From positions 1-50,384 of the forward strand of contig NZ_NFIQ01000023.1 in the NCBI RefSeq assembly GCF_002159455.1: a stretch of DNA of 50,384 nucleotides, in the 5' to 3' direction. A program made the translations under genes and the position numbers. Positions within the stretch are counted from its first letter, which is position 1. Every line of letters starts with the position of its first letter. The stretch comes from Flavonifractor sp. An306 (GTDB taxonomy: Bacteria > Bacillota > Clostridia > Oscillospirales > Oscillospiraceae). This document shows positions 16,236-24,961 of the stretch, piece by piece. The notes below the pieces were generated by a model, which was given only the letters and a program-made list of their open reading frames with translations, was not told where the DNA came from and did no database searches.

Positions 16236-19200
16236 TTATTCCGCGTCAGCGGTGAGGAGGGCGCTGGCCCGCACCATGAGGGCGGCCAGCTCGGCCCGGG
16301 AGGCAGAGCCCTGGGGATTCAGGGTCCCGGCGTTGCCCTTGAGCAGGCCGTTGGACACGGCCCAGCTCACGGCGTCCTGGGCGAAGGCGGAGACAGAGCT
16401 GCCGTCGGTGTAGGCGGACAGATCCCCGGCGGCGGTCACGTCCACACCCTGGAGCTGGGCGTAGCGGTACAGCATGGTCACCGCCTGCTCCCGGGTGAGG
16501 GTGTTGTCGGGGGCGAAGGTGCGGTTGCCCACGCCGGAGGCCACCCCCGCCTCGCTGGCCCAATCCACGGCGGCGGCGCAGTAGGAGGTGTCGGCCACGT
16601 CGGTAAACTGGGCGTCGGCAGCGGCGGCGGGCTCACCGGCCATACGGTGCAGGATGGTGACCATCATGCCCCGGGTGGTAGCCATGTCAGGGGCGAAGGT
16701 GGTGCCGGTGACGCCGGTCATCAGGCCCTGCTCGGTGACGGCGGCCACGGAGCCGGCGTACCAGGCACCGGCGGCCACGTCGGCATAGCCGGTGGTCTCG
16801 GTGGTCTCCTGGCCCATAACGCTGGCAAAGGCAAAGTTGGAGATGAAGTTGAACTCATCCCGCTGGTGGACTTTGTTGGTCAGGGTGTTGGCAAAGAGCA
16901 CCACGTCCAGCTGGACGCCGCCCGCCCCCTGGCCCTCATAGGAGATGGCCTGGATGGAGTCGTTCAAAAAGTCGTTGTAGTGCTCGCCGGTGCTGGGCAG
17001 GAAGCCCTCCAGCAGCTCCTTGGAGCCGTCCAGCTGCACCAGCACCTGGGCGCCCTGGGGAATGGCGGCGAAGTAGCCCGCGCCGTAGCCGTAGAGGAGG
17101 TCATCCCCCTCGGCCACATAGCTGGCGGTGACCAGGCTCTCGGTGGGGTAGGTCACATAGGCCAGGGCGTCCATGGCGTTGCTGCCGGCGGTCTCATACA
17201 CCAGCTGACCCTCGGCAAAGAGGTCAACGGCAGAGCTCATGGCGTCATAGCCGTAGCCGATGTAGGGGGTGCCGCTCTTGACGGCGGCCAGGGCCTGTTC
17301 GTCCAGGGCGGCGGCGCCGATGATCACGTCGGCCTTGGAGGCGTCGTCGGTGACGGTGAAGCCCAGCAGCTCCATGGCCTGGCGGTCATAGTTGTACTCG
17401 TAGGCGCCGCTGACCAGGGAGGTCTTGACAAAGCCCTGGTCATTGTCGGCGGGCTTGCCGGAGATGTAGATCACGGGGGCCTTGGAGAGGGCGGTGGCGG
17501 CGGGGGCGTCCGTCACGCCGATGCCGGTGAGCAGGTAGTCGCCGGCCACGCTCTGCCAGTCGGCGTAGGCGCACAGGAAGCTGCCCTGATACTGGCCCTC
17601 GGTGATGAGGGAGACCGTCTTGCCCGCCTTCAGCAGGGCGTTGACGGCGGCGGTGGAGTCCTCGGAGGCGTTCATCAGAATGACCTGGCCGTTCTCCACC
17701 CCGGTGTAGGAGGAGGTCAGACCGGACACGTAGGTCTGAGCGGCGGCATAGTCCATGGCCTCGCCGCAGACGGCGGCGATGGTCTCATAGGCGGCGGGCT
17801 GGGCGCACACCGCCATGTCGAAGCCACGGGTCTTGTCGAAGGCGGTGATGCCCTCGGAGTAGAGCACGGGCCACTCGGTAATGACGGTGCCGTCGTACAG
17901 CACGCCGTTGGCCACGCTCCGCTTGGCCTGGTACATGGATACGATCAGGGTACCGGCGGGGTACTCCACCCCGTCATAGGTGAAGGAAGATTCGGTCAGG
18001 TTGACCTTGACGCCGTTGCGGGTCAGATACAGCACCATCTCGGCGGCGTCCTGCAGGTTGGACTGGTTGGCGCCGTCCATGGGGATAATGTAGCACTCGG
18101 GGTAGAAGTTGCCGTTCTCCCCCTGGCCGTCGTACTCGGGCCGGAACAGATCAGCCTCGGCCCCCTCCACGTCGTACTGGTCGCAGAACCACTGGCCCAC
18201 CAGCTCGTAGGCGTCGGAGTTGGCGTTGGTCACGCCCCGCTCGAAGATCTTGGTCTGGTTGAGCAGGTAGCTCTCCTTGTTGGCGGCGATGTAGGCGCTC
18301 TGGCCCAGCTGGCCGTAGGCCAGGCCCTCTACCATGAACTGGTCGTAGGCAGGCACCTCAACGGTGTAGGCCAGGGTGCCGTGGAGCATGGCGTACTGGG
18401 GGGTGTAGCTGGTGGACATGTCATCCCAGGGGTCCAGCCACTGGGTCTGATCCTCCCCGTCGGCGGTGGTCTCGCCGGTGTAGGTCAGGTAGTCCCGCTG
18501 GGGGATGACGTAGCTGTTGTGGCCGTCGTTGTTGGCCACGGCGGCAATGCCCAGGGCCTCGCCGCCGGTCATCAGGTGCTCGGCCAGCAGATCGTACTCA
18601 AAGTTGGGCTCGTGGGGGGGATCGCAGGGCTCGCACTGGAAGGCGGACACCCGGCCGTGGAACTCGGTAAAGCTGACGGGGTTCCACTGGGCGATGAGCT
18701 GGGTCATATTCTGGGTCTCGGCCTGGGTCTGGAAGGAGTTGTCCCGGTTCAGGTCGAAGCCGCCGGAGGAGGTACGGGTCATGTAGGTGCGGCCCTCCAC
18801 GTTCTCCTCGGGGACGATGATGAAGAACACGTCGTTCAGCAGCTCGTCCACAACCACCGTCTCGGTCTCCATGGTATAGTACTTCTCCAGGTCCACGGGG
18901 ACAGACTTGGTGGAGGTGGTGCCGTCGGCGTTCTCACCCTTGATGTAGCCCAGGTAGGTGGCGCTGTCGGCCACCAGGTCGGGGACGGCCACGGAGCCCT
19001 CCTGGCCCGCGGGGCCCATCTGGCGGGCCAGCTCGGCCTCGCCCTCGGCGGTAAAGCCGGTGAGCTTGTTGTAGTCAATGGAGCCGGTCTCAGAGGCGGC
19101 GGCCTCCACCAGCATCCAGGCAAAGGTCAGCACGCCGTCGGCGGCGGCCACCTCGTTGGCGTGTACGTTGGAGTAGAGTACGGGCACCTGGTAATCCCCC

Positions 19201-20030
19201 AGGGTGCCGGTTTCAATCTTCTGGATCAGGGCGGTGGGGTCGCTCTCGGCCTGGGCCTTGAGCTGCTGCCACTTCTCCACCGCGGCCTTGTCCTTGGCCA
19301 CGATCAGGTAGGGCATGTCCAGGCTCTCCATGCCGTTGTCCCCCTGGCTCTGGCCCATGGAGAACTGCTCCACATAGAGGTCGGTGTTCTCCTGGGCGTA
19401 GGACACAAGCTCGTCCAGCTGGGCATAGAGCTCGTCCATGGTGTGGAAGCTGTCATAGGGGGCCACCTTCAGGGCCACGGAGCCCAGCTCCTCCCCGTCC
19501 AGGCTGACGGACAGGTCGAAGTAGCCGCACACGTCCAGGTAGTAGCCGCCGTTGGTGTGGGGGGCGCTGAGATCCTCTCCGAAGTAGCCGCAGTTTTCAA
19601 AGGTAACGGTCAGATAGACCTGGCCGTCCACCGTCTCGGCCCCGGAGACAATGTTGCGGAAGAAGGGGGTCTCCCCATCCGCGCACACCCAGCTGTCCAG
19701 CGCTCCGCCCTGGGACTGGTTGGGGAACAGGGTGTCGTCCAGGTATTCCTGGCTGGGGTCACGGTCCAGGGACCAGACGGCCTGCTCCGCGGCGGCCTGG
19801 GCCTCCTCCTCGGTCAGCTCCACCGGGATGCTGGCCTTGAAGGTCCGCTCGTTGGTGAGGGAGACCATATTCTCTCCGCCGTCGCCTGTGGTGTTGGCGA
19901 ACTGGGCGGCGTGGGCGGTATCTTCCGCGGCGGCGGCCGGGAAGATACACAGGGACAGCAGGATGGCGCATGCCGTCACCAGAGACAGCGCCTTCCCAAC
20001 GGGCTTGTGTTTCCTCATGCTTATCACCAT
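16236..20030 (-). CDS. Secreted M14 zinc carboxypeptidase-like protein with three SLH domains
   Basis: A 1264-residue extracellular protein. A signal peptide (KALSLVTACAILLSLCIFPAAAA) occupies roughly residues 10-35, written here as LVTACAILLSLCIFPAAAA. Residues about 250-560 form an M14 metallopeptidase domain: zinc ligands in NVHANE near 293 and FHGRV near 458, and substrate-binding GGFDLNRDN near 430. The middle resembles the amidotransferase-like domain seen after some M14 domains. The last 180 residues contain three SLH repeats, each ending in a TR-like motif (TTRGM, LTREQ, ASRAE), for binding to cell-wall polymers. ATG was chosen because AAGGAAAG lies just upstream. It probably trims peptides or murein at the cell surface. 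Confidence 0.9.
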   Translation of the reverse strand: MVISMRKHKPVGKALSLVTACAILLSLCIFPAAAAEDTAHAAQFANTTGDGGENMVSLTNERTFKASIPVELTEEEAQAAAEQAVWSLDRDPSQEYLDDTLFPNQSQGGALDSWVCADGETPFFRNIVSGAETVDGQVYLTVTFENCGYFGEDLSAPHTNGGYYLDVCGYFDLSVSLDGEELGSVALKVAPYDSFHTMDELYAQLDELVSYAQENTDLYVEQFSMGQSQGDNGMESLDMPYLIVAKDKAAVEKWQQLKAQAESDPTALIQKIETGTLGDYQVPVLYSNVHANEVAAADGVLTFAWMLVEAAASETGSIDYNKLTGFTAEGEAELARQMGPAGQEGSVAVPDLVADSATYLGYIKGENADGTTSTKSVPVDLEKYYTMETETVVVDELLNDVFFIIVPEENVEGRTYMTRTSSGGFDLNRDNSFQTQAETQNMTQLIAQWNPVSFTEFHGRVSAFQCEPCDPPHEPNFEYDLLAEHLMTGGEALGIAAVANNDGHNSYVIPQRDYLTYTGETTADGEDQTQWLDPWDDMSTSYTPQYAMLHGTLAYTVEVPAYDQFMVEGLAYGQLGQSAYIAANKESYLLNQTKIFERGVTNANSDAYELVGQWFCDQYDVEGAEADLFRPEYDGQGENGNFYPECYIIPMDGANQSNLQDAAEMVLYLTRNGVKVNLTESSFTYDGVEYPAGTLIVSMYQAKRSVANGVLYDGTVITEWPVLYSEGITAFDKTRGFDMAVCAQPAAYETIAAVCGEAMDYAAAQTYVSGLTSSYTGVENGQVILMNASEDSTAAVNALLKAGKTVSLITEGQYQGSFLCAYADWQSVAGDYLLTGIGVTDAPAATALSKAPVIYISGKPADNDQGFVKTSLVSGAYEYNYDRQAMELLGFTVTDDASKADVIIGAAALDEQALAAVKSGTPYIGYGYDAMSSAVDLFAEGQLVYETAGSNAMDALAYVTYPTESLVTASYVAEGDDLLYGYGAGYFAAIPQGAQVLVQLDGSKELLEGFLPSTGEHYNDFLNDSIQAISYEGQGAGGVQLDVVLFANTLTNKVHQRDEFNFISNFAFASVMGQETTETTGYADVAAGAWYAGSVAAVTEQGLMTGVTGTTFAPDMATTRGMMVTILHRMAGEPAAAADAQFTDVADTSYCAAAVDWASEAGVASGVGNRTFAPDNTLTREQAVTMLYRYAQLQGVDVTAAGDLSAYTDGSSVSAFAQDAVSWAVSNGLLKGNAGTLNPQGSASRAELAALMVRASALLTADAE

Positions 20031-20093
20031 TCTCTTTCCTTCCGGTCTGGAGTGAATCATATTCGCATATGACGAATCTGATTGATTTAAAAA

Positions 20094-20107
20094 TACCATC
20101 AATGGTA
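20094..20107. promoter_or_regulatory. Candidate operator palindrome upstream of the M14 gene
   Basis: TACCAT-CA-ATGGTA, a perfect 6-base dyad in AT-rich DNA 64 bases before the M14 start codon. A TATGAT -10-like box lies at 20056-20061 on the minus strand. No regulator is assigned. Confidence 0.3.
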
Positions 20108-20178
20108 AAAAGCGTCAAGTATAAAAATACATAAAATCACCACGCTATATGAATATATATTTATACGTACACCGTAAA

Positions 20179-20220
20179 AGGCCTGGGGCCCCAGCGCATA
20201 CACGCTGAAACCCCAGGCCT
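20179..20220 (-). terminator. Terminator after the polysaccharide deacetylase gene
   Basis: AGGCCTGGGG pairs with CCCCAGGCCT, with an inner CAGCG/CGCTG pair. On the minus strand it is followed by TTTTAC. It separates the deacetylase from the M14 gene in the same direction. Confidence 0.85.
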
Positions 20221-20232
20221 GCTTTTGCATAT

Positions 20233-21003
20233 TCAGCAGGGACACTGACGGCCGGTGTGATCGATGGTGTAGTCCGTACCGCACTCGCCAGGCAGAATAA
20301 TCTGGGAGATGGGCACAAAGGTATAGCCCTCCTGGAGCAGGGCCTCGATAATGCCGGGCAGGGCCTCCGGGGTGTGAAGGGCGGCGTTGTGGAACAGGAC
20401 GATGGAGCCGGGCTGCACCTTGTTCACCACCCGCTGTGTGATCTCCGAGGCGGACAGGTCCTTCCAGTCCAGGCTGTCCACGTCCCACTGGATGGGCTCC
20501 ATGCCCATGGAGCGCACGGCGTTGATCACATGGTCGTCATACTCCCCGTAGGGCGGGCGGACCAGGGTTGGCCGCACGCCGGTGACCGCCTCGATTTTAT
20601 CGTTGCAGGCGTTGAGGTCGGCCACAATCTCCTGGGTGCTCAGCTGGGACATGTGGGCGTGGGAGTTGGAGTGGTTCATCACCTCATGGCCCGCGTCGGA
20701 CAGGGCCTTCACCGACTCGGGATATTTGTCCACCCAGGAGCCCACCACAAAAAAGGTGGCAGTTATGTCGTAGCGGTCCATGATGTCGATAAGCTCCTGG
20801 GTATCCTCATTCCCCCAGGCGGCGTCGAAGGAGATGGCCACCATTTTCTGGTCCCGCTGGACGCAGTAGATGGGCAGCTGGCGGTTGGTGGAAGCGGCGG
20901 TGGCGGCGTAGGGGTAATTCACCACATAGAAGATCAGCGCCGCCGCCAGGGCGCAGGCCAGGGCCGTCAGCCTCTTTTTCCGAAACAGCAAGATTTTTCC
21001 CAT
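20233..21003 (-). CDS. PdaB-like polysaccharide deacetylase
   Basis: A 256-residue NodB-domain protein with an N-terminal signal anchor (residues about 12-30), acting outside the membrane on peptidoglycan or another polysaccharide. Motifs in order: SFDAAWG (motif 1), HSNSH (motif 2, metal His pair), RPPYGEYD (motif 3), WDVDSLDW (motif 4), LFHNA (motif 5). In motif 1 the usual second Asp of TFDD is Ala, as also happens in the sporulation-linked PdaB branch, so activity is uncertain. The tail has two cysteines (GECGTDY...CPC). A sporulation role is inferred from the branch only. Confidence 0.88.
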   Translation of the reverse strand: MGKILLFRKKRLTALACALAAALIFYVVNYPYAATAASTNRQLPIYCVQRDQKMVAISFDAAWGNEDTQELIDIMDRYDITATFFVVGSWVDKYPESVKALSDAGHEVMNHSNSHAHMSQLSTQEIVADLNACNDKIEAVTGVRPTLVRPPYGEYDDHVINAVRSMGMEPIQWDVDSLDWKDLSASEITQRVVNKVQPGSIVLFHNAALHTPEALPGIIEALLQEGYTFVPISQIILPGECGTDYTIDHTGRQCPC

Positions 21004-21065
21004 AGAAAACCCTCCTTTGTGCCATTCTATGCCGCCAACCGGCCGGACAGAAGGGCGCAGAAAGG

Positions 21066-21093
21066 CCCCCAGTTCCGTCAGAGGAACTGGGGG
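21066..21093 (-). terminator. Hairpin terminator after the glycerate kinase gene
   Basis: An 11-base stem CCCCCAGTTCC / GGAACTGGGGG with loop GTCAGA, starting 19 bases beyond the kinase stop. Only a weak T-run (CCTTTCT) follows on the minus strand. Confidence 0.7.
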
Positions 21094-21111
21094 GCGGCCG
21101 GCTCCCGGTCC

Positions 21112-22362
21112 TCAGCGGCGGAGCAGGAGCACAGCTATGTCGTTTACATTGGTGCCGGTGGCCCCGGTGACGATCAGTCCGTCGCAGGCCTTCAGGGCGG
21201 TGTAGGAGTCGTTCCGGCGCAGCACGTCATAGATACGCATGCCCTGCCGGGCCAGAGCGTCCCGGGTGTGGCCGTCCACATAGCCGCCGGCGGCATCGGT
21301 GGGGCCGTCGGTGCCATCGCTGCCCACGGAAAAGACGGCGGTGCCGGCAAGGCCCGCGATCCCCTCGGCGGCGGACAGGGCCAGCTCCTGATTGCGGCCG
21401 CCCTTGCCCTTGCCCGTCAGGTGGACCACCGTTTCCCCGCCCGCCAGAAAGGCCAGGGAGCGGCCGGTATTCTGGTGGGACCGTGCCACGGCGGCCAGGA
21501 AGTCCCCCGCCTCCCGGGCCTCACAGTCCAGGCTGTCCGTGAGGAGCATGGGCTCATAGCCCAGTTCCCGGCAGGCAGCGGCGGCAGCGGCGCACAGCGC
21601 CCGGACGCTGCCGGTGATGACGGTATGGACGTTGTGCAGCTCCTTGGGGGTCTCCTTGTCCAGGCAGCCCGCCGCCTCCCCGGAAAGGGGCAGGGCGTAC
21701 TTATCCGCGATACGCCGGGCGTCGGCGCAGGTGGAGGAGTCGGGATAGGCCGGGCCGGAGGCGATCATGTCCAGAGGGTCGCCGATGATGTCGGACAGGA
21801 CGATGGAGCACACCCGGGCGGGGGCGCAGTGCTGGGCAAAGCGTCCCCCCTTCACGGTGGACAGCCGCTTGCGGATGGTGTTCATCTCCACAATGTCCGC
21901 CCCGCAGGACAGCAGGCTCTGGGTAAGCCGCTGCAGCTCGTCCTGGGGGACCAGGGGGGCCTCAAAGAGGGCGGAGCCGCCGCCGGAGAGCAGAAACAGC
22001 ACGGTATCCTCCGCCGTCAGGTCCTGGGTCAGGGCCAGGGCCTCCTGGGTGGCCGAGAAGGTGTCCTGGTCGGGGACCGGGTGGCCCGCCTCCCGGATGA
22101 GCAGCTGGCCGATGGGCCCCTGGGCGTGGCCGTGCTTGGTGATCACGATGCCGCTGCTCAGTTTGTCCCCCACGCAGTCATAGGCGGCGCGGGCCATGGA
22201 CCAGGCCGCCTTGCCCACCGATACCAGTACCAACCGCCTCTGGGGGAGCGGAATGTCCTTCAGGGCCCGGCGCACCGCCGCGTCGGGCTGCACCGCGGCG
22301 ATGGCCCGGCGGACGATCTGGTCGCAGTCGTTTCTCAGTTTCCTGCCTGTCCTCATAACCAT
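21112..22362 (-). CDS. Glycerate 2-kinase, MOFRL family
   Basis: A 416-residue cytosolic kinase of the GckA/TtuD type that phosphorylates D-glycerate to 2-phosphoglycerate with ATP. The N-terminal domain has VSVGKAAWSMA near residue 47 and LLSGGGSAL near 124. The C-terminal MOFRL domain has LAGGETVVHL near 288, KGGRNQELAL near 303 and the end motif GATGTNVND. It follows the GntR regulator gene by 34 bp on the same strand, so the two are probably co-transcribed and the kinase belongs to the same regulon as the divergent lactate operon. It would let 2-hydroxyacid metabolism enter lower glycolysis. Confidence 0.92.
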   Translation of the reverse strand: MVMRTGRKLRNDCDQIVRRAIAAVQPDAAVRRALKDIPLPQRRLVLVSVGKAAWSMARAAYDCVGDKLSSGIVITKHGHAQGPIGQLLIREAGHPVPDQDTFSATQEALALTQDLTAEDTVLFLLSGGGSALFEAPLVPQDELQRLTQSLLSCGADIVEMNTIRKRLSTVKGGRFAQHCAPARVCSIVLSDIIGDPLDMIASGPAYPDSSTCADARRIADKYALPLSGEAAGCLDKETPKELHNVHTVITGSVRALCAAAAAACRELGYEPMLLTDSLDCEAREAGDFLAAVARSHQNTGRSLAFLAGGETVVHLTGKGKGGRNQELALSAAEGIAGLAGTAVFSVGSDGTDGPTDAAGGYVDGHTRDALARQGMRIYDVLRRNDSYTALKACDGLIVTGATGTNVNDIAVLLLRR

Positions 22363-22396
22363 ATCCGGCTAAACCTCTTCCCTGCCTTGCCTGGTT

Positions 22397-23083
22397 TTAT
22401 TCTTCCGCCGTCATGTTGCCGTTGACCACATTGAAATGGTGGTTTACCGCCAGCATCAGGTGGGTCTTGTCCCGGCGGCGCAGGGCGTCCACCATCTGCT
22501 CGTGGGCGTACTGGAGCTGATTGCCGGTGCGGGGATTCTGGAGGATCCGGCGGCGCATGTCGCTGATGAACCGGTCGATGGTGGAGGACAGGGCCCGGAG
22601 AATCTGAATGATGAGCTGATTGCCCGAAATGGCGGCAATCTCGTCGTGGAGCCGCTTGTCCAGCTGGGCCCCCATCTCCGGCGGGCAGGCGGTCATCTGC
22701 CGCACCAGGCTGTCCAGCCGGTCCACCTGGCTGTCGGTGATCCGGTCCACCGCCAGCAGCGCCGCCTGCAGCTCCAGCCCCGAGCGCAGCTCGGCCAGCT
22801 GGTGGTAGTCGATCTGCTGGAGCAGAATGAGCATGTCAAAGGAATCCTGCAAGTTGCGCTGGATGTTGCAGCTGATGAAATTGCCCGCCCCCTGGCTGCT
22901 CACCAGAAAGCCCATGTGTTCCAGCAGGCGGACGGCCTCCCGCACGGAATTGCGGCTGATGCCCAGCTGTTCGGACAGCTCCCGCTCAGGGGGCAGGGAC
23001 TGGCCTAGGGTGAGCTTGCCATCCCGGAGGGCGTCCTCCAAATAGGTCAGTACGTGCTCGTAGGATTTCTGCTGTTCCGCCAT
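22397..23083 (-). CDS. GntR/FadR-family regulator, probable lactate-operon regulator
   Basis: A 228-residue regulator. Its N-terminal winged helix (residues about 8-72, PPERELSEQLGISRNSVREA) is followed by an all-helical FCD ligand domain. Candidate metal/ligand residues in the FCD are His in LHDEIAAISGN, in YAHEQM and in NHHF. LldR/LutR-type FadR regulators of this layout sense lactate and control divergent lactate genes. The start used is the ATG 8 bases after GGGAGG; an upstream ATG would add seven residues. It is transcribed away from the lactate operon across a 285-bp AT-rich region holding candidate operators. Confidence 0.9.
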   Translation of the reverse strand: MAEQQKSYEHVLTYLEDALRDGKLTLGQSLPPERELSEQLGISRNSVREAVRLLEHMGFLVSSQGAGNFISCNIQRNLQDSFDMLILLQQIDYHQLAELRSGLELQAALLAVDRITDSQVDRLDSLVRQMTACPPEMGAQLDKRLHDEIAAISGNQLIIQILRALSSTIDRFISDMRRRILQNPRTGNQLQYAHEQMVDALRRRDKTHLMLAVNHHFNVVNGNMTAEE

Positions 23084-23135
23084 ATGCTCAGCCTCCCTTT
23101 CCAAACGATATCCGTGGACTTGTCAGATTGTAACT

Positions 23136-23147
23136 ATTATACCACAT
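23136..23147 (-). promoter_or_regulatory. Extended -10 promoter of the regulator gene
   Basis: Minus strand ATGTGGTATAAT, an extended -10 element (TGG TATAAT) about 53 bases before the regulator start. The -35 position reads TTACAA and is weak. Confidence 0.65.
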
Positions 23148-23164
23148 CAGTCAACAAGTTGTAA

Positions 23165-23197
23165 AGGTAGTGCCAATTCGAAAAACTGGTAGGTCCA
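23165..23197. promoter_or_regulatory. Two candidate regulator operators, 22 bp apart
   Basis: AGGTAGTGCCA (23165-23175) and TGGTAGGTCCA (23187-23197) share GGTAGNNCCAA and lie two helical turns apart between the divergent promoters. Both are near matches to the TGGTNNNACCA operator of FadR/LldR-type regulators. Binding is an inference. Confidence 0.45.
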
Positions 23198-23277
23198 AAA
23201 CTGCACAAAAATGACACCAGGAAACTTATGCACCCATACAAATTTAGCTTAAATGCCAATTAAAGCCGGATATTCCC

Positions 23278-23306
23278 TTGACATTTTGCCATCATGCGCC
23301 TAATAT
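23278..23306 (+). promoter_or_regulatory. Consensus sigma-A promoter of the lactate operon
   Basis: TTGACA, 17-base spacer, TAATAT. The predicted start near 23313 gives a leader of about 77 bases before the permease. The candidate operators lie 80-110 bases upstream of the -35 box. Confidence 0.85.
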
Positions 23307-23389
23307 TGCTTTTGAAAAAAGCAAACGGGTGCGTATAGATTTTATTTTGGTTCTACCATAAGCGCGACGGTGTAAGGGAGTGTCTGGCT

Positions 23390-24934
23390 GTGTTTGTGCG
23401 GTTTGTGCTTGCTCTGCTTCCCATCCTCTGGCTGGCTGTGGCCCTCAGCGTCTGGAAACGCCCCGCCTATCAGGTCTGCCCCCTGGCGCTGGCGCTTACC
23501 GTGCTGCTGGCCCTGTTCTACTGGAAGAGTCCGGGGACGGAGGTTTTGACCGGCGGCCTGGAGGGGGCTGTCATGGCCCTGTGGCCCATCTCGCTGGTGA
23601 TCGTGGCGGCGGTGTTCACCTATAATCTGACGGTGCGCACCGGGGCCATGGAGCGCATCAAGGGGATGCTCACCGCGGTGACCCGGGACAAACGGGTGCT
23701 GGTGCTCCTGATCGCCTGGGGCTTTGGGGGCTTTATGGAGGGCATGGCGGGCTTCGGCACCGCGGTGGCCATCCCGGCGGGCATCCTGTGCGGCCTGGGC
23801 TTCGACCCCATCTTCTCCGCTCTGGTATGTCTGGTGGCCAACGCCACCCCCACCGCCTTCGGCTCCATCGGCATCCCCACCATCACCGCCGCCTCGGTGG
23901 CGGGACTGGAGGCCGGCCCCACCGCGGTGGTGGTGGTGCTCCAGCTGGCCCTGATGGTGGTGCTCACCCCCCTGCTGATGGTGATGATGACCGGCGGCGG
24001 GGTCCGGGCCCTGAAGGGGGTCTGGCCGGTGGCCCTGGGCTCCGGAGTGGCCTTCGTGATCCCCGAGTTTCTCACCGCCAAGTATGTGGGGGCGGAGCTG
24101 CCGGCGGTCACCGGCTCGGTGGTGTGCATGGTGGTAACCATCCTTCTCTCCAAGCCGCTCAAGGGGGAACCCCCCGCCCAATACGCCCTGCCCAGGACCC
24201 AGGAGCAGACCGGCCTCACCGTCAGGGACGGGGCGCTGGCCTGGTCCCCCTTCATCCTGATCTTCGTGCTGCTGCTGGCCACCTCCAGCCTGGTACCCCC
24301 CATCCACAACCTGCTGGCGGCCGTCAAAAGCGACGTGGTGATCTACTCCGGCCAGGAGGCCAGCCCCTATACCTTCTCCTGGGTCAATACCCCCGGCGTA
24401 CTGATCTTTATCGCCGCCTTTGTGGGCGGCGCCCTGCAGAAGGCCAGCCTGAAGGTGATGGGCCAGGTGCTGTGGGCCACCCTGAAGCAGATGTCCAAGA
24501 CCATCATCACCCTGGTGTCCATCCTGGCGGCGGCCAAGATCATGGGCTACTGCGGCATGACCAGCGACATCGCCGCCTTCCTGGTGGCGGTCACCGGGTC
24601 GGCCTACCCCATTGTGGCCCCCCTCATCGGCTCCATCGGCACCTTCGTTACCGGCAGCGCCACCTCCGCCTCGGTGCTGTTCAGCGGCCTGCAGGCGGAG
24701 ACCGCCTCCGCCCTGGGGATGGATGCCGTCTGGCTGGTGGCCGCCAACACCATCGGCGCCACAGCGGGCAAGATTATCTCCCCCCAGAGCATCTCCATCG
24801 CCACCGCCGCCACCGATACGGTGGGGCAGGAGAGCATCATCTTGCGGAAATCCATCGGATATTATATCCTGTTTGTAGTGGTGTTCGGTCTCATCGCGCT
24901 GCTGGCCCACCCGCTGGCGGCCCTGGTTCTGTGA
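23390..24934 (+). CDS. lctP: L-lactate permease family transporter
   Basis: A 514-residue, roughly 12-14-helix transporter of the LctP/LldP family, which takes up L- and D-lactate and glycolate with protons. Family segments include GFGGFMEGMAGFGTAVAIP near residue 110, the ATPTAFGSIGIP loop near 158, and the mirrored GSIGTFVTGSATSASVLF near 416. The start is GTG, 9 bases after AGGGAG; no ATG is available at that position. It is the first gene of a six-gene plus-strand operon for lactate use and lies 27 bp ahead of larA. Confidence 0.93.
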   Translation: MFVRFVLALLPILWLAVALSVWKRPAYQVCPLALALTVLLALFYWKSPGTEVLTGGLEGAVMALWPISLVIVAAVFTYNLTVRTGAMERIKGMLTAVTRDKRVLVLLIAWGFGGFMEGMAGFGTAVAIPAGILCGLGFDPIFSALVCLVANATPTAFGSIGIPTITAASVAGLEAGPTAVVVVLQLALMVVLTPLLMVMMTGGGVRALKGVWPVALGSGVAFVIPEFLTAKYVGAELPAVTGSVVCMVVTILLSKPLKGEPPAQYALPRTQEQTGLTVRDGALAWSPFILIFVLLLATSSLVPPIHNLLAAVKSDVVIYSGQEASPYTFSWVNTPGVLIFIAAFVGGALQKASLKVMGQVLWATLKQMSKTIITLVSILAAAKIMGYCGMTSDIAAFLVAVTGSAYPIVAPLIGSIGTFVTGSATSASVLFSGLQAETASALGMDAVWLVAANTIGATAGKIISPQSISIATAATDTVGQESIILRKSIGYYILFVVVFGLIALLAHPLAALVL

Positions 24935-24961
24935 CCGGCGCACCGGAAGGAGGAACGGCAT

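Noticed and set aside
16098-20072. Very long open frame opposite the M14 peptidase gene
   Set aside because: It is the complement of a gene with strong third-position GC bias; composition is low-complexity Gly/Val/His/Leu with no domain. Similar frames oppose the ABC-F, metG, lactate operon, ATPase and ppdK genes.
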